A stretch of 64,000 nucleotides of DNA from Arabidopsis thaliana (Eukaryota; Streptophyta; Magnoliopsida; Brassicales; Brassicaceae): NCBI RefSeq assembly GCF_000001735.4, contig NC_003070.9, forward strand, positions 29,807,971 to 29,871,970. The letters run 5' to 3'. Positions 47,754 through 59,870 of the stretch are shown piece after piece. The notes beneath the pieces are model-generated. The model ran no database searches. It was given only the letters and a program-made list of their open reading frames with translations, and had not been told where the DNA came from. The translations under genes were made by a program, and so were the position numbers. Position 1 is the first letter of the stretch; each line of letters starts with the position of its first letter.

Positions 47754-49963
47754 GTTGCACGAGTTTTCACCTCTCTTTTTTCTTTTTCTCTCTTTTTTTG
47801 TTTGTTTGTTTGTTGGGATTTCTTGTTTGTTTTGTTTTGTTTTGTGGAAGCATTTGAGACGGCGAGTCTTCCGTCCTCCTTTTATAAAAGGAAAGCTCGG
47901 AAAGTGTTGACTTTTCCACGTTGTAATCAAGTTAAATTTTTATTTTCTAAAAATGTGGTGTACAAATTGTTTACAGTGTTATGACTCCATATAATTGTTG
48001 TAATCGGATAAATATTTCTTTTTGAAAACATAAACGCGTGTAAGAAAAAGAGTAATGCTTTTCTGTGTTATATTAATAATCAGAGTATAAATAATCAGAC
48101 CAGTGCAAATTCTGTTAATTTAACCAATTTCGATTCCCCAATTTTGTTTGATATTACATTTTCTAATTTAGATAGTGATGACATTGGTGTGATTATTCTG
48201 TGGATAATGAGCCTGACGTTACTATGAATCGTTTGTGGGTAAGGATGAAAACATCTAATTCATTTTTTAAAAATTTTTTCTCTTTTTGGAGTCAATAGTT
48301 TTATACTTTTATCATCATCGCTTTCTCTATATATATATATACAAGACTGATGGTAATAGTATCTAAAATATCCACGAATTTAAGAAAATAAATTAATCCA
48401 GAGCCTCCAGATAATTAGTTTAAGAGCCGCCTCCAGAATAATCTACGTTTAAATTCAAGTGTATAATAACGGGTATTTGGCTAAAATTTCTAAAACAAGG
48501 CTTTTGAATGTTGACTATAATATATTATTACGTATAATATAAACGTAAGTAGGCATTGAAGATATTTACATATTTACCTATTGTTCTATAATAAAATAAA
48601 TAAAACAAGAGTTCGCCGATTCTCAGTTCTACTTTTTGTCCAAAGCAAAATCAAATCTACTGACTAATCCCGTTTGATCGATGAATCGTGGCCATACAAA
48701 TAATATTATTATCTTCACTTGTCTCTTTTGTTGTGAGAAAAAACCATTTGATATGATTAAAAGTAGTATTAATCATTAATCACGATGGTAACGTGGCAAC
48801 TGGTAAGACAAATCATATCAATATCAAATATTCACACTTTGATCGAGGCAGAGACTCGACAATGTCGAGATGCAAAAAAAAGTAAACAAGAATAGCGATT
48901 CTGCTGAACTAAACAATACGATATATCCCGAGTTGATTAGCGCACTGGTTAGCTTTGGTCCTGATCTCTATTAGAATCAATCTAGAGTTCGAATAAAAAA
49001 AACTATACATGTATACTAAAAGAAAATCGATAAAACAAGTTAACAAAAATAGGATGAAGTAAATGTAATTCCATGTTCATAATTTTGCAAAAGAATATTA
49101 TTTTTTTGTTCGAAGTTAGTACTTCGCTAGTTGCACTACATACATGCATACAGTATTTAAAAGCAACAACGAACACAACAACATGAAAGATGAAGAGAAC
49201 ACGTCATTTAGAAGGTCACGTGACAGTGAAAATTGAATGTTTTCCTTCTTTATATGGTCAGGTATATTCTTCAATGTAAATGTGATGTAGTACTGTTTGG
49301 TTTACTTTGTTTTCGTTGGTGTGGGCTAAGGATAAATTCCCAATAAATGATCGGAATAGTACAAATTAATGATGTGGGACACGTGCCCACTCCTTCCCTG
49401 CTGGCATCTTCCTAGTCTGACCTTAATACTTGTTGGGCCATGATGGAATTTATGGGCTGAGAACAAAGTTTGTTTGGGCCCAATAGAAGATATACGGAAT
49501 TTTATATTTTTATATAGACCGATTGTAAAAATAAAATATTGTAAAGATGTTATTGATACCTTGATTTATGAAAAATAGCATACTTATCTCCAAATCAATC
49601 AACCAGTAATCATTCTTTAAAAATCACATACTTATCTCCAAATTTTTAGATTTTACATAATTATCATATATCATACAAAAGATCTATTTAACATATATAG
49701 AAGATTCTTACCAAAAAAAAAAAAAACGTATATAGAAGATTGTACAGATATAATGCATTTTTTACATATGTGTATTCTGTTTAGAGATATGACAGTGATT
49801 TCTCAATTATGTCTCAATATCTCATTACTCTGTTTAAGGAACATTTTACAGTTAGCTTATACCTAGAATCTCCAAGGCTCATCTTGTATATATAGCTCTC
49901 TTTGTATATCATTGGAATATAAGAGAAACACTTTTACTTACATATTCCAACTGAGCAGAGGTA
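47754..49963. promoter_or_regulatory. Divergent intergenic region, OCT2 / CYP79C1
   Basis: The OCT2 side has a leftward TATAAAA (47880-47886 on the plus strand) about 130 bases upstream of its ATG. The CYP79C1 side has TATATATA at 49887-49894, about 70 bases before its ATG, and TGGGCC motifs near 49435 and 49477. The middle is AT-rich. A tRNA-like A/B box pair at 48938-48995 is listed separately. No protein-coding gene is seen. Confidence 0.6.
48938..49010 (+). mobile_element. Possible degenerate tRNA-derived SINE head
   Basis: TAGCGCACTGG at 48938-48948 fits the Pol III A-box consensus. GTTCGAATA at 48987-48995 fits the B box except its last base. They are 49 bases apart, as in plant SINEs, and are followed by an A-rich run (aataaaaaaaac). 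It cannot fold as a complete tRNA. No target-site duplication was recognised by eye. Confidence 0.35.
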
Positions 49964-52193
49964 ATGGATTATTATCTGAATAATGTTATCTTCTCAGTTG
50001 TTGTCACATTTTCGATCACTCTGAATATTGTGTTTCTCATAAAAAGCGTTGTCGCCCGTTTTCTTGGTCGTCGTAAGAAACTGCCTCCATGCCCACGGGG
50101 ATTTCCGATCATTGGGAACTTAGTAGGAATGCTCAAGAACCGACCAACCTCTAAATGGATAGTTCGTGTAATGAACGATATGAAGACGGATATAGCTTGC
50201 TTCCGGTTTGGTCGTGTCCACGTCATTGTCATAACGTCCGATGTGATTGCCCGAGAAGTCGTTCGAGAGAAAGACGCAGTTTTTGCGGACAGGCCAGATT
50301 CTTACTCTGCCGAGTACATTAGTGGCGGGTAATGTTGATTTTTTTTTTTTTTTTTGGGGTAATTGGGTAATTTTGAATTTGATAACAAAGCTGAAATGTT
50401 CACTTGAAAATTAGTTCAAATTATAAAGCAATTCCTAGAAAAGCTTATAGTTCTCTTAGCTCGACTAAACAAAAATACTGTTATTTGTTAACATATATGT
50501 TTCGTATATGTTGCAAACTGTGTATAAGAGTTTGTGTATTACCATGTGTAAAAACGTTACAAAACTGGTAGGTACAATGGGGTAGTGTTCGACGAGTATG
50601 GAGAGAGACAAATGAAGATGAAGAAAGTGATGTCGTCGGAGTTAATGTCTACAAAGGCTTTAAACTTGTTACTCAAAGTTAGAAACTTAGAATCCGACAA
50701 CCTCCTCGCGTATGTTCATAACCTATACAACAAAGATGAGTCCAAGACAAAACACGGCGCCGTAGTGAACGTGAGAGATATTGTGTGCACTCACACACAC
50801 AATGTGAAGATGAGACTCTTGTTTGGTCGGAGACATTTCAAGGAGACGACGATGGACGGGAGTCTCGGACTTATGGAGAAAGAACATTTTGACGCAATTT
50901 TCGCGGCTCTTGATTGTTTCTTTAGCTTTTACGTAGCCGATTACTACCCTTTCTTAAGAGGATGGAACCTCCAGGGAGAGGAGGCTGAGTTAAGAGAAGC
51001 CGTTGATGTGATTGCTAGGTACAATAAGATGATTATCGATGAGAAGATAGAGTTGTGGAGGGGGCAGAATAAAGACTACAATCGTGCGGAGACGAAGAAT
51101 GATGTTCCTATGATCAAGGATTGGCTCGACATTCTCTTCACTCTTAAAGATGAGAATGGGAAGCCGTTGCTTACCCCGCAAGAAATCACACATCTCTCTG
51201 TGGTTCGTGATAGAAATATACTCATATAATTACTACCAATTAGTTTGTATATTATATATCTGATAAGTTATGGTTTCTTTTTGGTTTTGGCAGGATCTTG
51301 ATGTAGTAGGGATTGATAATGCAGTGAATGTAATAGAGTGGACACTTGCGGAAATGTTGAACCAGAGAGAGATTCTAGAAAAAGCGGTGGAAGAGATCGA
51401 TATGGTTGTCGGAAAAGAAAGACTTGTTCAAGAATCCGACGTACCAAATCTAAACTACGTCAAAGCTTGTTGCAGAGAGACCCTGAGACTTCACCCTACC
51501 AATCCTTTCCTTGTCCCTCACATGGCACGTCATGACACAACTCTCGCTGGCTATTTCATCCCAAAAGGTATCTCATTTTTCCCCAAAATTTATGCATTTA
51601 GGCGTATTTGACTCCAACTCCTTAAATGTAGAATCAGGAATTCTAACTATATTTATTTTTGCTTGATTTGAGCAATATTTTCATATTAGAATATTTGTTC
51701 CTTTGATTTATTATTTTGGACTGAAAAGTGAAAATAAGTAGATTGTGACATACGAATCTTTCAAATTATTATTTTATTTGTTTATTAACTTTAATATATT
51801 GATTGTTTGATGTGGATCACAGGCAGTCATATTCTAGTGAGTCGTCCGGGTGTTGGTCGAAACCCTAAGACATGGGATGAGCCACTCATCTACAGGCCTG
51901 AGCGCCATATAACCGGCAACGAAGTGGTGTTGACTGAACCAGACTTACGACTTGTTTCATTTGGAACTGGTAGACGCGGCTGCGTTGGAGCTAAGCTTGG
52001 AACGTCCATGATTGTTACGTTGTTGGGTAGGCTTCTCCAAGGGTTCGACTGGACCATTCCTCCTGGTACGACGGACAGAGTCGAGCTAGTCGAGTCAAAA
52101 GAAAATCTGTTCATGGCTAATCCTTTGATGGCTTGTGTGAAGCCCAGATTAGATCCAAACATGTACCCGAAACTCTGGACCGGTCCAGCTTGA
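49964..52193 (+). CDS. CYP79C1: Cytochrome P450 CYP79C1 (amino acid N-monooxygenase family)
   Basis: CYP79 enzymes convert amino acids to aldoximes, the first step to glucosinolates and related compounds, at the ER membrane. Exons 49964-50328, 50572-51202, 51294-51567 and 51823-52193 give 546 residues. The N-terminal membrane anchor ([19 protein letters not shown]) is followed by the proline hinge [14 protein letters not shown]. Helix K shows ETLRLHP (ExxR), the meander has PERH, as in CYP79s, and the haem loop is [15 protein letters not shown] with the cysteine ligand. Helix I reads [11 protein letters not shown], where the family norm, from memory, is close to DNPSNAVEW. All exons join in frame with GT-AG borders, so the gene looks intact. 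Confidence 0.94.
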
Positions 52194-52841
52194 TCATACC
52201 GGTTAACGGCACCACATTTCAATTGCTATTGTCATGTATGAGTAAAATTTGAATAAAGTTTTTGTCTTGAGGAAAAGTTGAAGAGGAATATAGCCCATAA
52301 CGTTCATAAAAGGCCCAGCCCAGTATTGTTCTGCCGTTTTAATTTGAGCAAAGTAAGCTTCAAGTAAAGAAACGGGTTGAGTGCAAAAATGGAGAAATTA
52401 ACTTGCAAGTTGAGATTAGCACATAAGAAGAGTATCTAATTCCATCTTGTTCACAAAGTCATTCTTTTAGCATTAATGATCCTATATTTATATCAAATCT
52501 CATAAGATCTTCAGTGTATAATATATAGTTTAATTTTTTTCTAGGTTTTCGTTCGAACTCATGTGGGTTCAGTAAATAAATGTTTAAGTCCCCATCTGGC
52601 CGCGTCAAAAATACTTAGATAACAACAATTAGTGGTTGACATAGAAAAGTAATGATTGTTGCCGCGTAGAATGAAATTAATAAAATTATAAAGAACAGTG
52701 AAGCAATAAATGTTTCCTTGGCGTCTTGAAGAGTAGTCTTCTTAAATATTCCAGCCCAAAAAAAAAAAGATTCTATCCATTATCAAGAGAAGAAAAAAAA
52801 TCTGAATTCCAATTCGAAGAAGAAGAAGAAGAAGAAAGGAG
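52194..52841. promoter_or_regulatory. CYP79C1-RGLG4 spacer
   Basis: CYP79C1 3' UTR, then the RGLG4 promoter and leader. A GAA repeat (agaagaagaagaagaagaa, about 52817-52835) sits just before the RGLG4 ATG; such GA-rich tracts are common in plant 5' UTRs. Gcccagcccag (52311-52321) includes reverse-strand site II-like motifs. No gene seen. Confidence 0.5.
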
Positions 52842-55053
52842 ATGACTATGGGGAATTTCTTAAAGAGATTTGGAAGTGGAAAAAGCAGAAGCAGTAGAAA
52901 TATGACTCTGGGAACGACGTCGTCTCAATCTCATGAACCATCACCGTCGGATCCTTCACTCTCCCTTGCCGATAATACCAACGCCACCAAGAAGAAGTAC
53001 GCTCTCATCCCTGACCGCTTCTCTTCCCTCGACCAGGTTCTCTTCTTTTTTGTATCTCTCAATTTCTTGTGTTGACTTGACTTTTGGTTCACCATGTCTT
53101 CTGCTACTTCCATGTTCTTTGAGTTCTTCAAAAGTCTAATAGATGTATATGATTATTTTTTTTCTCCTCCATTCATTCGTTGACATTGGGACATAAAATG
53201 ATTTTGAGTAAAAAAATTGTCTGGAAACTAATTAGAGATGGAGAGTTGTTACTGAGTGTTAACTAGTGAATGGTGTTTAAAAGGTATCAAAAGCTCTAAG
53301 AGAAGCTGGTCTTGAATCATCCAATCTCATTCTCGGAGTTGATTTCACAAAGAGCAACGAGTGGACTGGTACCTTCAGCAAATACAACTTATTGTTAAAT
53401 TCACATATATATTTTTGCAACTGTAAACAAAAAAGTGGTTAACGTTCTGTTTCAGGGAAAACTTCTTTCGATGGAAAATGTCTGCACGCGCTCGGCGAAA
53501 CTTCGAATCCATATGAAAAGGCGATTTTTGTAATCGGCCAAACGTTGGCTCCTTTTGATGAAGACAATCTCATCCCTTGTTTCGGCTTTGGCGATTGTAA
53601 GTTTTTCTTTCCCAAAAATATCATCTTCAGTTCACTCTCTGTTTCTAAGACTCTGTTTTCTTGCACTATCCAGCAACAACTCATGACGAGGAAGTGTTCG
53701 GTTTCCATAGCGACAATTCTCCATGTCATGGCTTCGAAGAGGTCTTAGCATGTTACAAGAGAATTGCACCCAACTTGCGTCTATCAGGTCTTTCTTTGAA
53801 AATCTAAATACTACCTTCCATAGCTTTATCACCAAATCACAACCTTCCGTGTTCAAAAGGGCCAACGTCGTATGGACCGCTCATCGATGCTGCTGTCGAC
53901 ATTGTGGAGAAGAACAACGGACAATTCCATGTTCTGGTGATTGTTGCAGATGGACAGGTAAAGTTACAAGCAGTTAAGAGAAACAAAGTATGATACCAAA
54001 ACTTAAAAGGCTACCTTTTGAATGTTAAGGTAACGAGAGGTACGGATATGGCCGAGGGAGAACTCAGTCAACAAGAGAAAACAACCATCGACGCGATTGT
54101 AAATGCAAGGTAAAAAAATGCAGATTCAGTTTTTCATTTTTCGCAACTCGATTTGCGGTATCTAAACAAGCCTTTTTCGAAATTCCTTTATTATCTACAG
54201 CTCGTATGCTTTGTCGATTGTTTTAGTCGGTGTTGGAGACGGACCATGGGAAGACATGAGGAAGTTCGATGATAAGATCCCTAAGCGTGAATTCGACAAC
54301 TTTCAGGTATCTTCCCAGTTTCTGTGCTATTTTCCATCTATATTCTCTGCTTTGAGCATCTTCTTGATCTCTGGTCTATGCATAGTTTGTGAATTTCACA
54401 GAGATTATGACGAGAAACTCACCAGAGTCTGCCAAAGAAACTGCTTTTGCTCTAGCTGCTCTAATGGAGATTCCCTTTCAGTATCAAGCAGCCATCGAAC
54501 TCCGCTTACTCGGGTACTTCCATAAGTTCTCAGCATAACAGAACTACCGTCTTTCTGCTCTATTTTTTTTTTTTTTGTCTAATTGCTTCTGCTGGTCCCT
54601 GTCCACTTCTGCACCCGTCTATAAAGGAAGCAGACGGGCTTAGCGAAGACAATAGTTCCGAGGCCACCACCAATTCCGTACACACCTCCAACTAATGCTG
54701 AACTACCATCAACTGCATCACCTGCATCACCTGAACAAACCCAGGTCTCATAATTTGTATACTTTACTATTTTTCTGCCTTGTCGAATCAACTCCAATCT
54801 CATATGGTTTTCCGTTTAACAGAGTTGCCCGATTTGTCTGACTAACCGAAAAGACGTGGCTTTCAGCTGTGGCCACATGGTAAGTTTCACCGATTGCTTT
54901 TAGTTTACTCAAACCCATTCATTAATCAACAACCAGTTTTAACTTACCTTTGCAATTTTCCTTTTGCAGACTTGTGGAGATTGCGGATCCAAAATATCAA
55001 ATTGCCCGATCTGTCGAGTAAGGATCACGAACCGGCTAAAGCTTTACACATGA
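52842..55053 (+). CDS. RGLG4: RING E3 ubiquitin ligase with copine/vWA domain, RGLG4
   Basis: RING domain ligase of the RGLG family, associated with jasmonate, ABA and SA responses. Exons: 52842-53036, 53284-53368, 53456-53596, 53674-53787, 53860-53957, 54030-54109, 54201-54306, 54386-54513, 54627-54744, 54823-54879 and 54970-55053; 401 residues from the first ATG. A second in-frame ATG at 52848 gives [11 protein letters not shown], a good N-myristoylation context. The copine/vWA domain starts near residue 60 with the metal-site motif GVDFTKS. A Pro-rich linker ([13 protein letters not shown]) precedes the RING ([20 protein letters not shown], then CPICRVRI). It ends RLKLYT. The stop-codon region is duplicated immediately downstream. 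Confidence 0.95.
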
Positions 55054-55116
55054 TCAATGGCCACGAACTTTTTTTCTGACCACGGCTTTACACGTGATCA
55101 ATGCCAACAAACTTTA
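55041..55116 (+). repeat. 44-base direct duplication over the RGLG4 stop codon
   Basis: Gctttacacatgatcaatgg at 55041 recurs as gctttacacgtgatcaatgc at 55085, each followed by c(c/a)a(c)(g/a)aactttat-like sequence. The first copy carries the terminal codons LYT and the TGA; the second lies in the 3' UTR. Confidence 0.75.
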
Positions 55117-55494
55117 TCTCTGCACATAACAAATCGCTTGCACATAGCCATCTCCTTTGTAGAATCTACAATTTGGTTTGCCAAGTGTTTCTGACAATGT
55201 TCCACAATCAGCGTGTACCATGTAATTCTGTATGTACTGTAAAACATTAACTTTGCAAACAAGAATGAAGAAGCAATGTACAAATTACAAAACATAAGTT
55301 TTACATTTTATTCATCATAACAAAAGGTTTGAAGTGATTGACATTGTAGCCGTTTGCATAGCACAAAAGTTGTGTCGCTAGATGCCGGTTTCAAAAACAA
55401 AAGATATTACGGCCAGGAAACACGCCATTTTTGTATCGACAAAAGATTCGAGTGAGAGGCATTCACTAACATTGACTCTTAAAATAATTCATCC
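55054..55494. other. Convergent 3' region, RGLG4 / small membrane protein
   Basis: About 440 bases between convergent stop codons. It contains the second copy of the stop-region duplication (55085-55116); otherwise ordinary AT-rich 3' UTR sequence. Confidence 0.5.
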
Positions 55495-56306
55495 TTACTG
55501 AGTTTTGGTTGTCACCGTGTCATCTGGCTTTGGCATTGGTTGGATTCTTTGATAAGGCTTCCTGGTAAGAGTCTCTCCCCTAAGAGCAGCAACGTATCTG
55601 TCGTTTGTATCCTGCTTCTGTTTCAACTCACCAAGATATTCAGCTAGCCTCTCTTGGTTTACTTTACCCATCATCTAACAATACAAAAACAGAAATGTAT
55701 TGTTCATCATAACACAAAAAGATTGAAGATTAACAATAAGCCTAAGGTTAACATACGGCTGTGATCAATAAACTTCCAATTGAATCGACATTGTGAAGCA
55801 GAGCAAGAACTCAGATACATGAAATTCCTTGTTAACACAGAACAATGGATTGGTGTATTAGCAACAAGAAAATGCAAATGCTCAATTCAACATATCGAGG
55901 CCTAAACACCTCTAACCTCTAGGTACCCAATCCCATAGGAGCTTTGCAAAGTAGCAGAAAGAATCATCATCAAGCAAAGTTCTACTCATCCTCCAAGAAA
56001 AGTTCCACACATCAAGCAAGACAACTATAGGAACTATGTACGAACAAATTGTAACCATCAAGTTCAACACCGATTAGCATCAATAGAAGAAAACCAACTA
56101 CATACGAGAGTATCTGGGCGAGCAGATTTACGGAGGCGGGCTTCGAGCTCAGGGTTACTGGAATTGGTGACCTGCATAACTCCATAGCCAATAACGCCAG
56201 GAATGACACCACATAAAGCAGCGAACGTGAAGAAGAAGGATCTCGAATCTCGCGTCTTCATCACTAGCCATCTCCATGTATTGCTCTTCTCATACATGAA
56301 CGACAT
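55495..56306 (-). CDS. Small single-TM protein of unknown function
   Basis: Two exons, 56306-56106 and 55674-55495, join in frame to give 126 residues. The start MSFMYEKSNTWRWLVMKTRD leads into one membrane segment (FFFTFAALCGVIPGVIGYGV, about residues 24-43), then NPELEARLRKSARPDTL and MMGKVNQERLAEYLGELKQK. The layout (basic N-terminus, one glycine-containing TM, then a charged helix) is that of small mitochondrial inner-membrane assembly factors of the CBP4/UQCC3 kind. I cannot support that beyond general shape. Donor CTC|GTATG and acceptor GTTAG| are clear. A further small exon inside the 430-base intron cannot be excluded. Confidence 0.8.
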
Positions 56307-57021
56307 CTCTCTCTCTCTCTCCGTTCTTCTCACCTGGGGTTTTTAGGGTTCATGATTTGACTTACAGGTTCGCACTTTAGCGTTAATTGCAAAGAACTCC
56401 TATTTGATTATTTATTTACTTTTTGGACCCCATATTATTCTCATGTTTCGTTTGTATCCTGAACAGTATGTGTATTATAGTTCAGCCCCTATAGTTTGTT
56501 TTTTATTATGCCATGAACACTCTAGTTTTCTTTTGGTTAAACAACACCCTGTAAGGCTAAGAGGTAATTTGCAAATTGTCATTTTTACTAGCATCTGTAT
56601 TATGTTTTACTTGTTTACAAAACACAAAAATTAACTTCCCATATATATACAAAAGATAAGAAATATGTTATGGACTTATGGTGTTAAATCTGTTGATTAT
56701 TGACCATATAATAACCTAATTATAGTAAACTTTTTGGGTAAAATTTCTGATTACAGTCAACTTAATCCGTTTTCCAAGGGTTGAAATAGAGGCGTAGAGT
56801 AATTGAAGGACGTTCAAATAATTGTAAACACATCTATCAACTCCAACCAAATGTAAACTAATTTTTTTTTTTTTAATTTCTAAATTACTTGTGAAAATTA
56901 TAAATTCTTGTTTTAGAAAGCATTTTCAGTTTTTTTTTTAACATAAGGTTTAATTTTCATAAGCGTATCATCACCATCACGCTTGAAGAATGCTCATGAT
57001 CATCGAATCAAGAAGAAGAAG
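56307..57021. promoter_or_regulatory. Divergent promoter region, small membrane protein / CHX2
   Basis: AT-rich, with no strong TATA box for either gene at the expected place. An upstream ATG at 56990 opens a 64-codon frame that overlaps the CHX2 start out of frame. A TC-repeat (about 56308-56323, ctctctctctctct) lies in the leftward leader. The frame at 56404-56634 looks incidental. Confidence 0.5.
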
Positions 57022-59870
57022 ATGGATCCAAAGTTGTTGCTTTGCTTACCTCAAGGAGATGAACTGTTTAATCCCCTTAATACCATGTTTATTCAAATGG
57101 CTTGCATTCTCGTCTTCTCTCAATTGTTTTATCTCCTTCTTAAACCCTGCGGCCAAGCTGGTCCCGTTGCCCAGATTCTTGTAAGGAAATTTCTTTCTTG
57201 CGTTACAAGAATCACCCGGTTTTTTGTAGTGGAAAATGTCTAACAAGTTTTTGTTTTGTTATCCATATTGGATATTTTTTAGGCTGGGATTGTGTTGAGT
57301 CCTGTTTTGCTCTCAAGAATACCTAAAGTTAAGGAATTCTTCCTCCAGAAAAATGCAGCAGATTATTACTCCTTCTTCTCCTTCGCTTTACGGACATCTT
57401 TCATGTTCTTGATCGGTCTTGAAGTGGATCTACATTTCATGAGAAGAAATTTCAAGAAAGCTGCGGTGATAACCTTGAGCTCATTCGTGGTTTCCGGCCT
57501 CCTCAGTTTCGCTTCCTTAATGTTATTCATCCCTTTGTTTGGGATCAAAGAAGATTACTTTACGTTTTTCTTGGTTCTTCTCGTTACCTTGTCTAACACG
57601 GCATCTCCTGTCGTAGTCCGTTCAATCGCTGATTGGAAACTCAACACATGTGAGATCGGACGGCTGACAATCTCATGTGCGTTGTTCATCGAATTAACAA
57701 ACGTGGTTCTCTACACTATAATCATGGCGTTCATCTCTGGAACTATCATACTTGAACTCTTCTTGTTTCTTTTGGCAACCGTAGCCCTAATATTGATCAA
57801 CATGGTCTTAGCTCCATGGCTTCCAAAGAGGAACCCTAAAGAGAAGTACCTCTCAAAGGCTGAAACTTTAGTTTTCTTCATCTTCCTTCTCATCATCGGT
57901 ATAACTATCGAATCCTACGATGTAAATTCCTCGGTTTCTGTTTTCGCCATTGGCATAATGTTTCCACGACAAGGAAAGACTCACAGAACGTTGATACAAC
58001 GGCTTAGTTACCCGATTCACGAGTTTGTTCTTCCGGTTTACTTTGGTTACATTGGATTCAGATTCAGCATCATCGCGTTAACCAAACGCTTTTACCTCGG
58101 TATAGTTATTATCGTGATTGTAACCATAGCTGGGAAATTTATTGGTGTAATAAGCGCTTGTATGTACCTGAAGATCCCTAAGAAATATTGGCTTTTCTTA
58201 CCCACCATTCTCTCTGTTAAAGGCCATGTCGGTCTTCTTCTTCTAGACTCCAACTATTCCGAAAAGGTACGTTTACTTATATGATTCCGCTACTTTTATA
58301 CCATTCACATTAAGTCTTGTTCAATTGTAGAGTGTCTGTTATTGCACACCCACAACAAAACAACAAAAAATGTTACACATGTTTTAGGGTCTGGTATATT
58401 TTGGTCAAGAACAGACGAACAATTAACATATATAATAACAAAAACTTATGGTTCTTTTTTTCCCATTCTTTGTCTGAATCTACCTGTAGAAATGGTGGAC
58501 CACAACTATTCATGATATGATGGTGGCTGCTTTGGTGATAACGACGCTAGTAAGTGGTGTTCTGGCATCTTTCTTGCTTAAAACAAGAGAGAAGGACTTT
58601 GCTTACGAGAAGACTTCGCTTGAGTCTCATAACACGAACGAGGAATTACGCATTTTATCGTGCGCCTATGGAGTCCGTCATGCTCGCGGTGCGATCTCTC
58701 TTGTCTCGGCCTTGAGCGGTTCTCGTGGAGCCTCTGATCCGTTTACACCTCTGCTTATGCACCTTGTACCCCTCCCCAAGAAACGAAAATCGGAACTGAT
58801 GTATCATGAGCACGACGAAGATGGAGGCAATGCGAATGGAGATGACGAATTCGGGACCAACGAAGGTTTAGAGATCAACGATTCGATTGATTCGTTTGCT
58901 AAAGACAGCAAAATCTTGATCCAACAAGTGAAGCTCGTGACTCAGATGCTTAATATGCACGAAGAGATCTGTAACGCAACAGAGGATCTTCGAGTTTCCA
59001 TTGTATTTCTTCCGTTTCATAAACACCAGAGAATCGATGGGAAGACTACAAACGATGGGGAACTGTTCAGACAGATGAACCGTAATGTTCTAAGGCACGG
59101 TCCGTGTTCCATTGGCATTTTTGTGGACCGTAACATAACCGGATTTCAGCAGCCGCACGGGTTTGATTCTGTACAACACGTCGCGACATTGTTCTTTGGT
59201 GGTCCGGATGATCGTGAGGCTCTTGCTCTGTGCAGATGGCTCGCGAATAATACTCTGATTCATCTCACAGTTATACAGTTTGTCTCCGAGGAATCAAAGG
59301 CAGAGACTCCTGTTGGAAATGCTATGACACGAGATAATAATGAGGTTTTCATGGAAGTTCTGGGAAGGAATCAAACTGAACAAGAAACAGATCGGAGCTT
59401 CTTAGAAGAATTCTATAACAGGTACCTTACTTATACCCTGTTTTTATCACTGCTCTGTTTTGTGTATACTCTGTTTCTGAGAAGAGCTCTGTTTCCCGCC
59501 GCTACTCTGTTTCTTTGTTTCTTATCTAAGCTAGGGAAAGTTCAGTTTCCATCAAAGAAACTACTTTTGACATTATTTTCCACTGTGCAACAGATTTGTA
59601 ACAACGGGACAAGTGGGGTTCATAGAGAAGCTAGTGAGCAATGGACCGCATACGCTGACTATTCTAAGAGAGATTGGAGAGATGTATTCACTGTTTGTGG
59701 TCGGAAAGAGCACAGGAGATTGCCCTATGACGGTGAGAATGAAAGATTGGGAAGAGTGTCCGGAGCTTGGAACTGTCGGTGATTTCTTGGCTTCGTCTTT
59801 AGATGTAAATGCTTCTGTATTAGTAGTTCAAAGACAGAGACATTCACATGATAGCTTTATAGATGATTAG
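57022..59870 (+). CDS. CHX2: Cation/H+ exchanger CHX2 (CPA2 family)
   Basis: Monovalent cation/proton antiporter of the plant CHX group; most relatives act in pollen. Exons 57022-57180, 57283-58266, 58490-59421 and 59594-59870 encode 783 residues from MDPKLLLCLPQGDELF. The N-terminal half is the Na+/H+ exchanger domain with about 12 TM helices (FYLLLKPCGQAGPVAQILAG, TSFMFLIGLEVD, LSNTASPVVVRSIADWKL, SVKGHVGLLLLDSNYSE). The C-terminal ~370 residues form the soluble CHX tail, with an acidic insertion (EHDEDGGNANGDDEFG) and the terminal hydrophilic domain around VQHVATLFFGGPDDREALAL. Several TM helices have unusually long Ile/Leu/Phe runs. OCT5 is convergent, with stops about 200 bases apart. 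Confidence 0.94.
59422..59593 (+). repeat. CTCTGTTT-rich third intron of CHX2
   Basis: CTCTGTTT occurs four times in this 172-base intron (about 59452, 59468, 59489 and 59506). The intron lacks a stop for much of its length in the reading frame, so retention would give a plausible-looking but wrong protein. Confidence 0.6.

Noticed and set aside
47753..47930. N-terminal extension of OCT2 up to 47930
   Set aside because: The extension has no ATG and crosses the TATA box at 47880-47886; the family start MAEPTQPLL fits.
59422..59593. Reading CHX2 straight through its third intron
   Set aside because: Clear GT-AG borders join R|FVTTGQVGFIEKL in frame to the conserved CHX tail; the read-through peptide is low-complexity.
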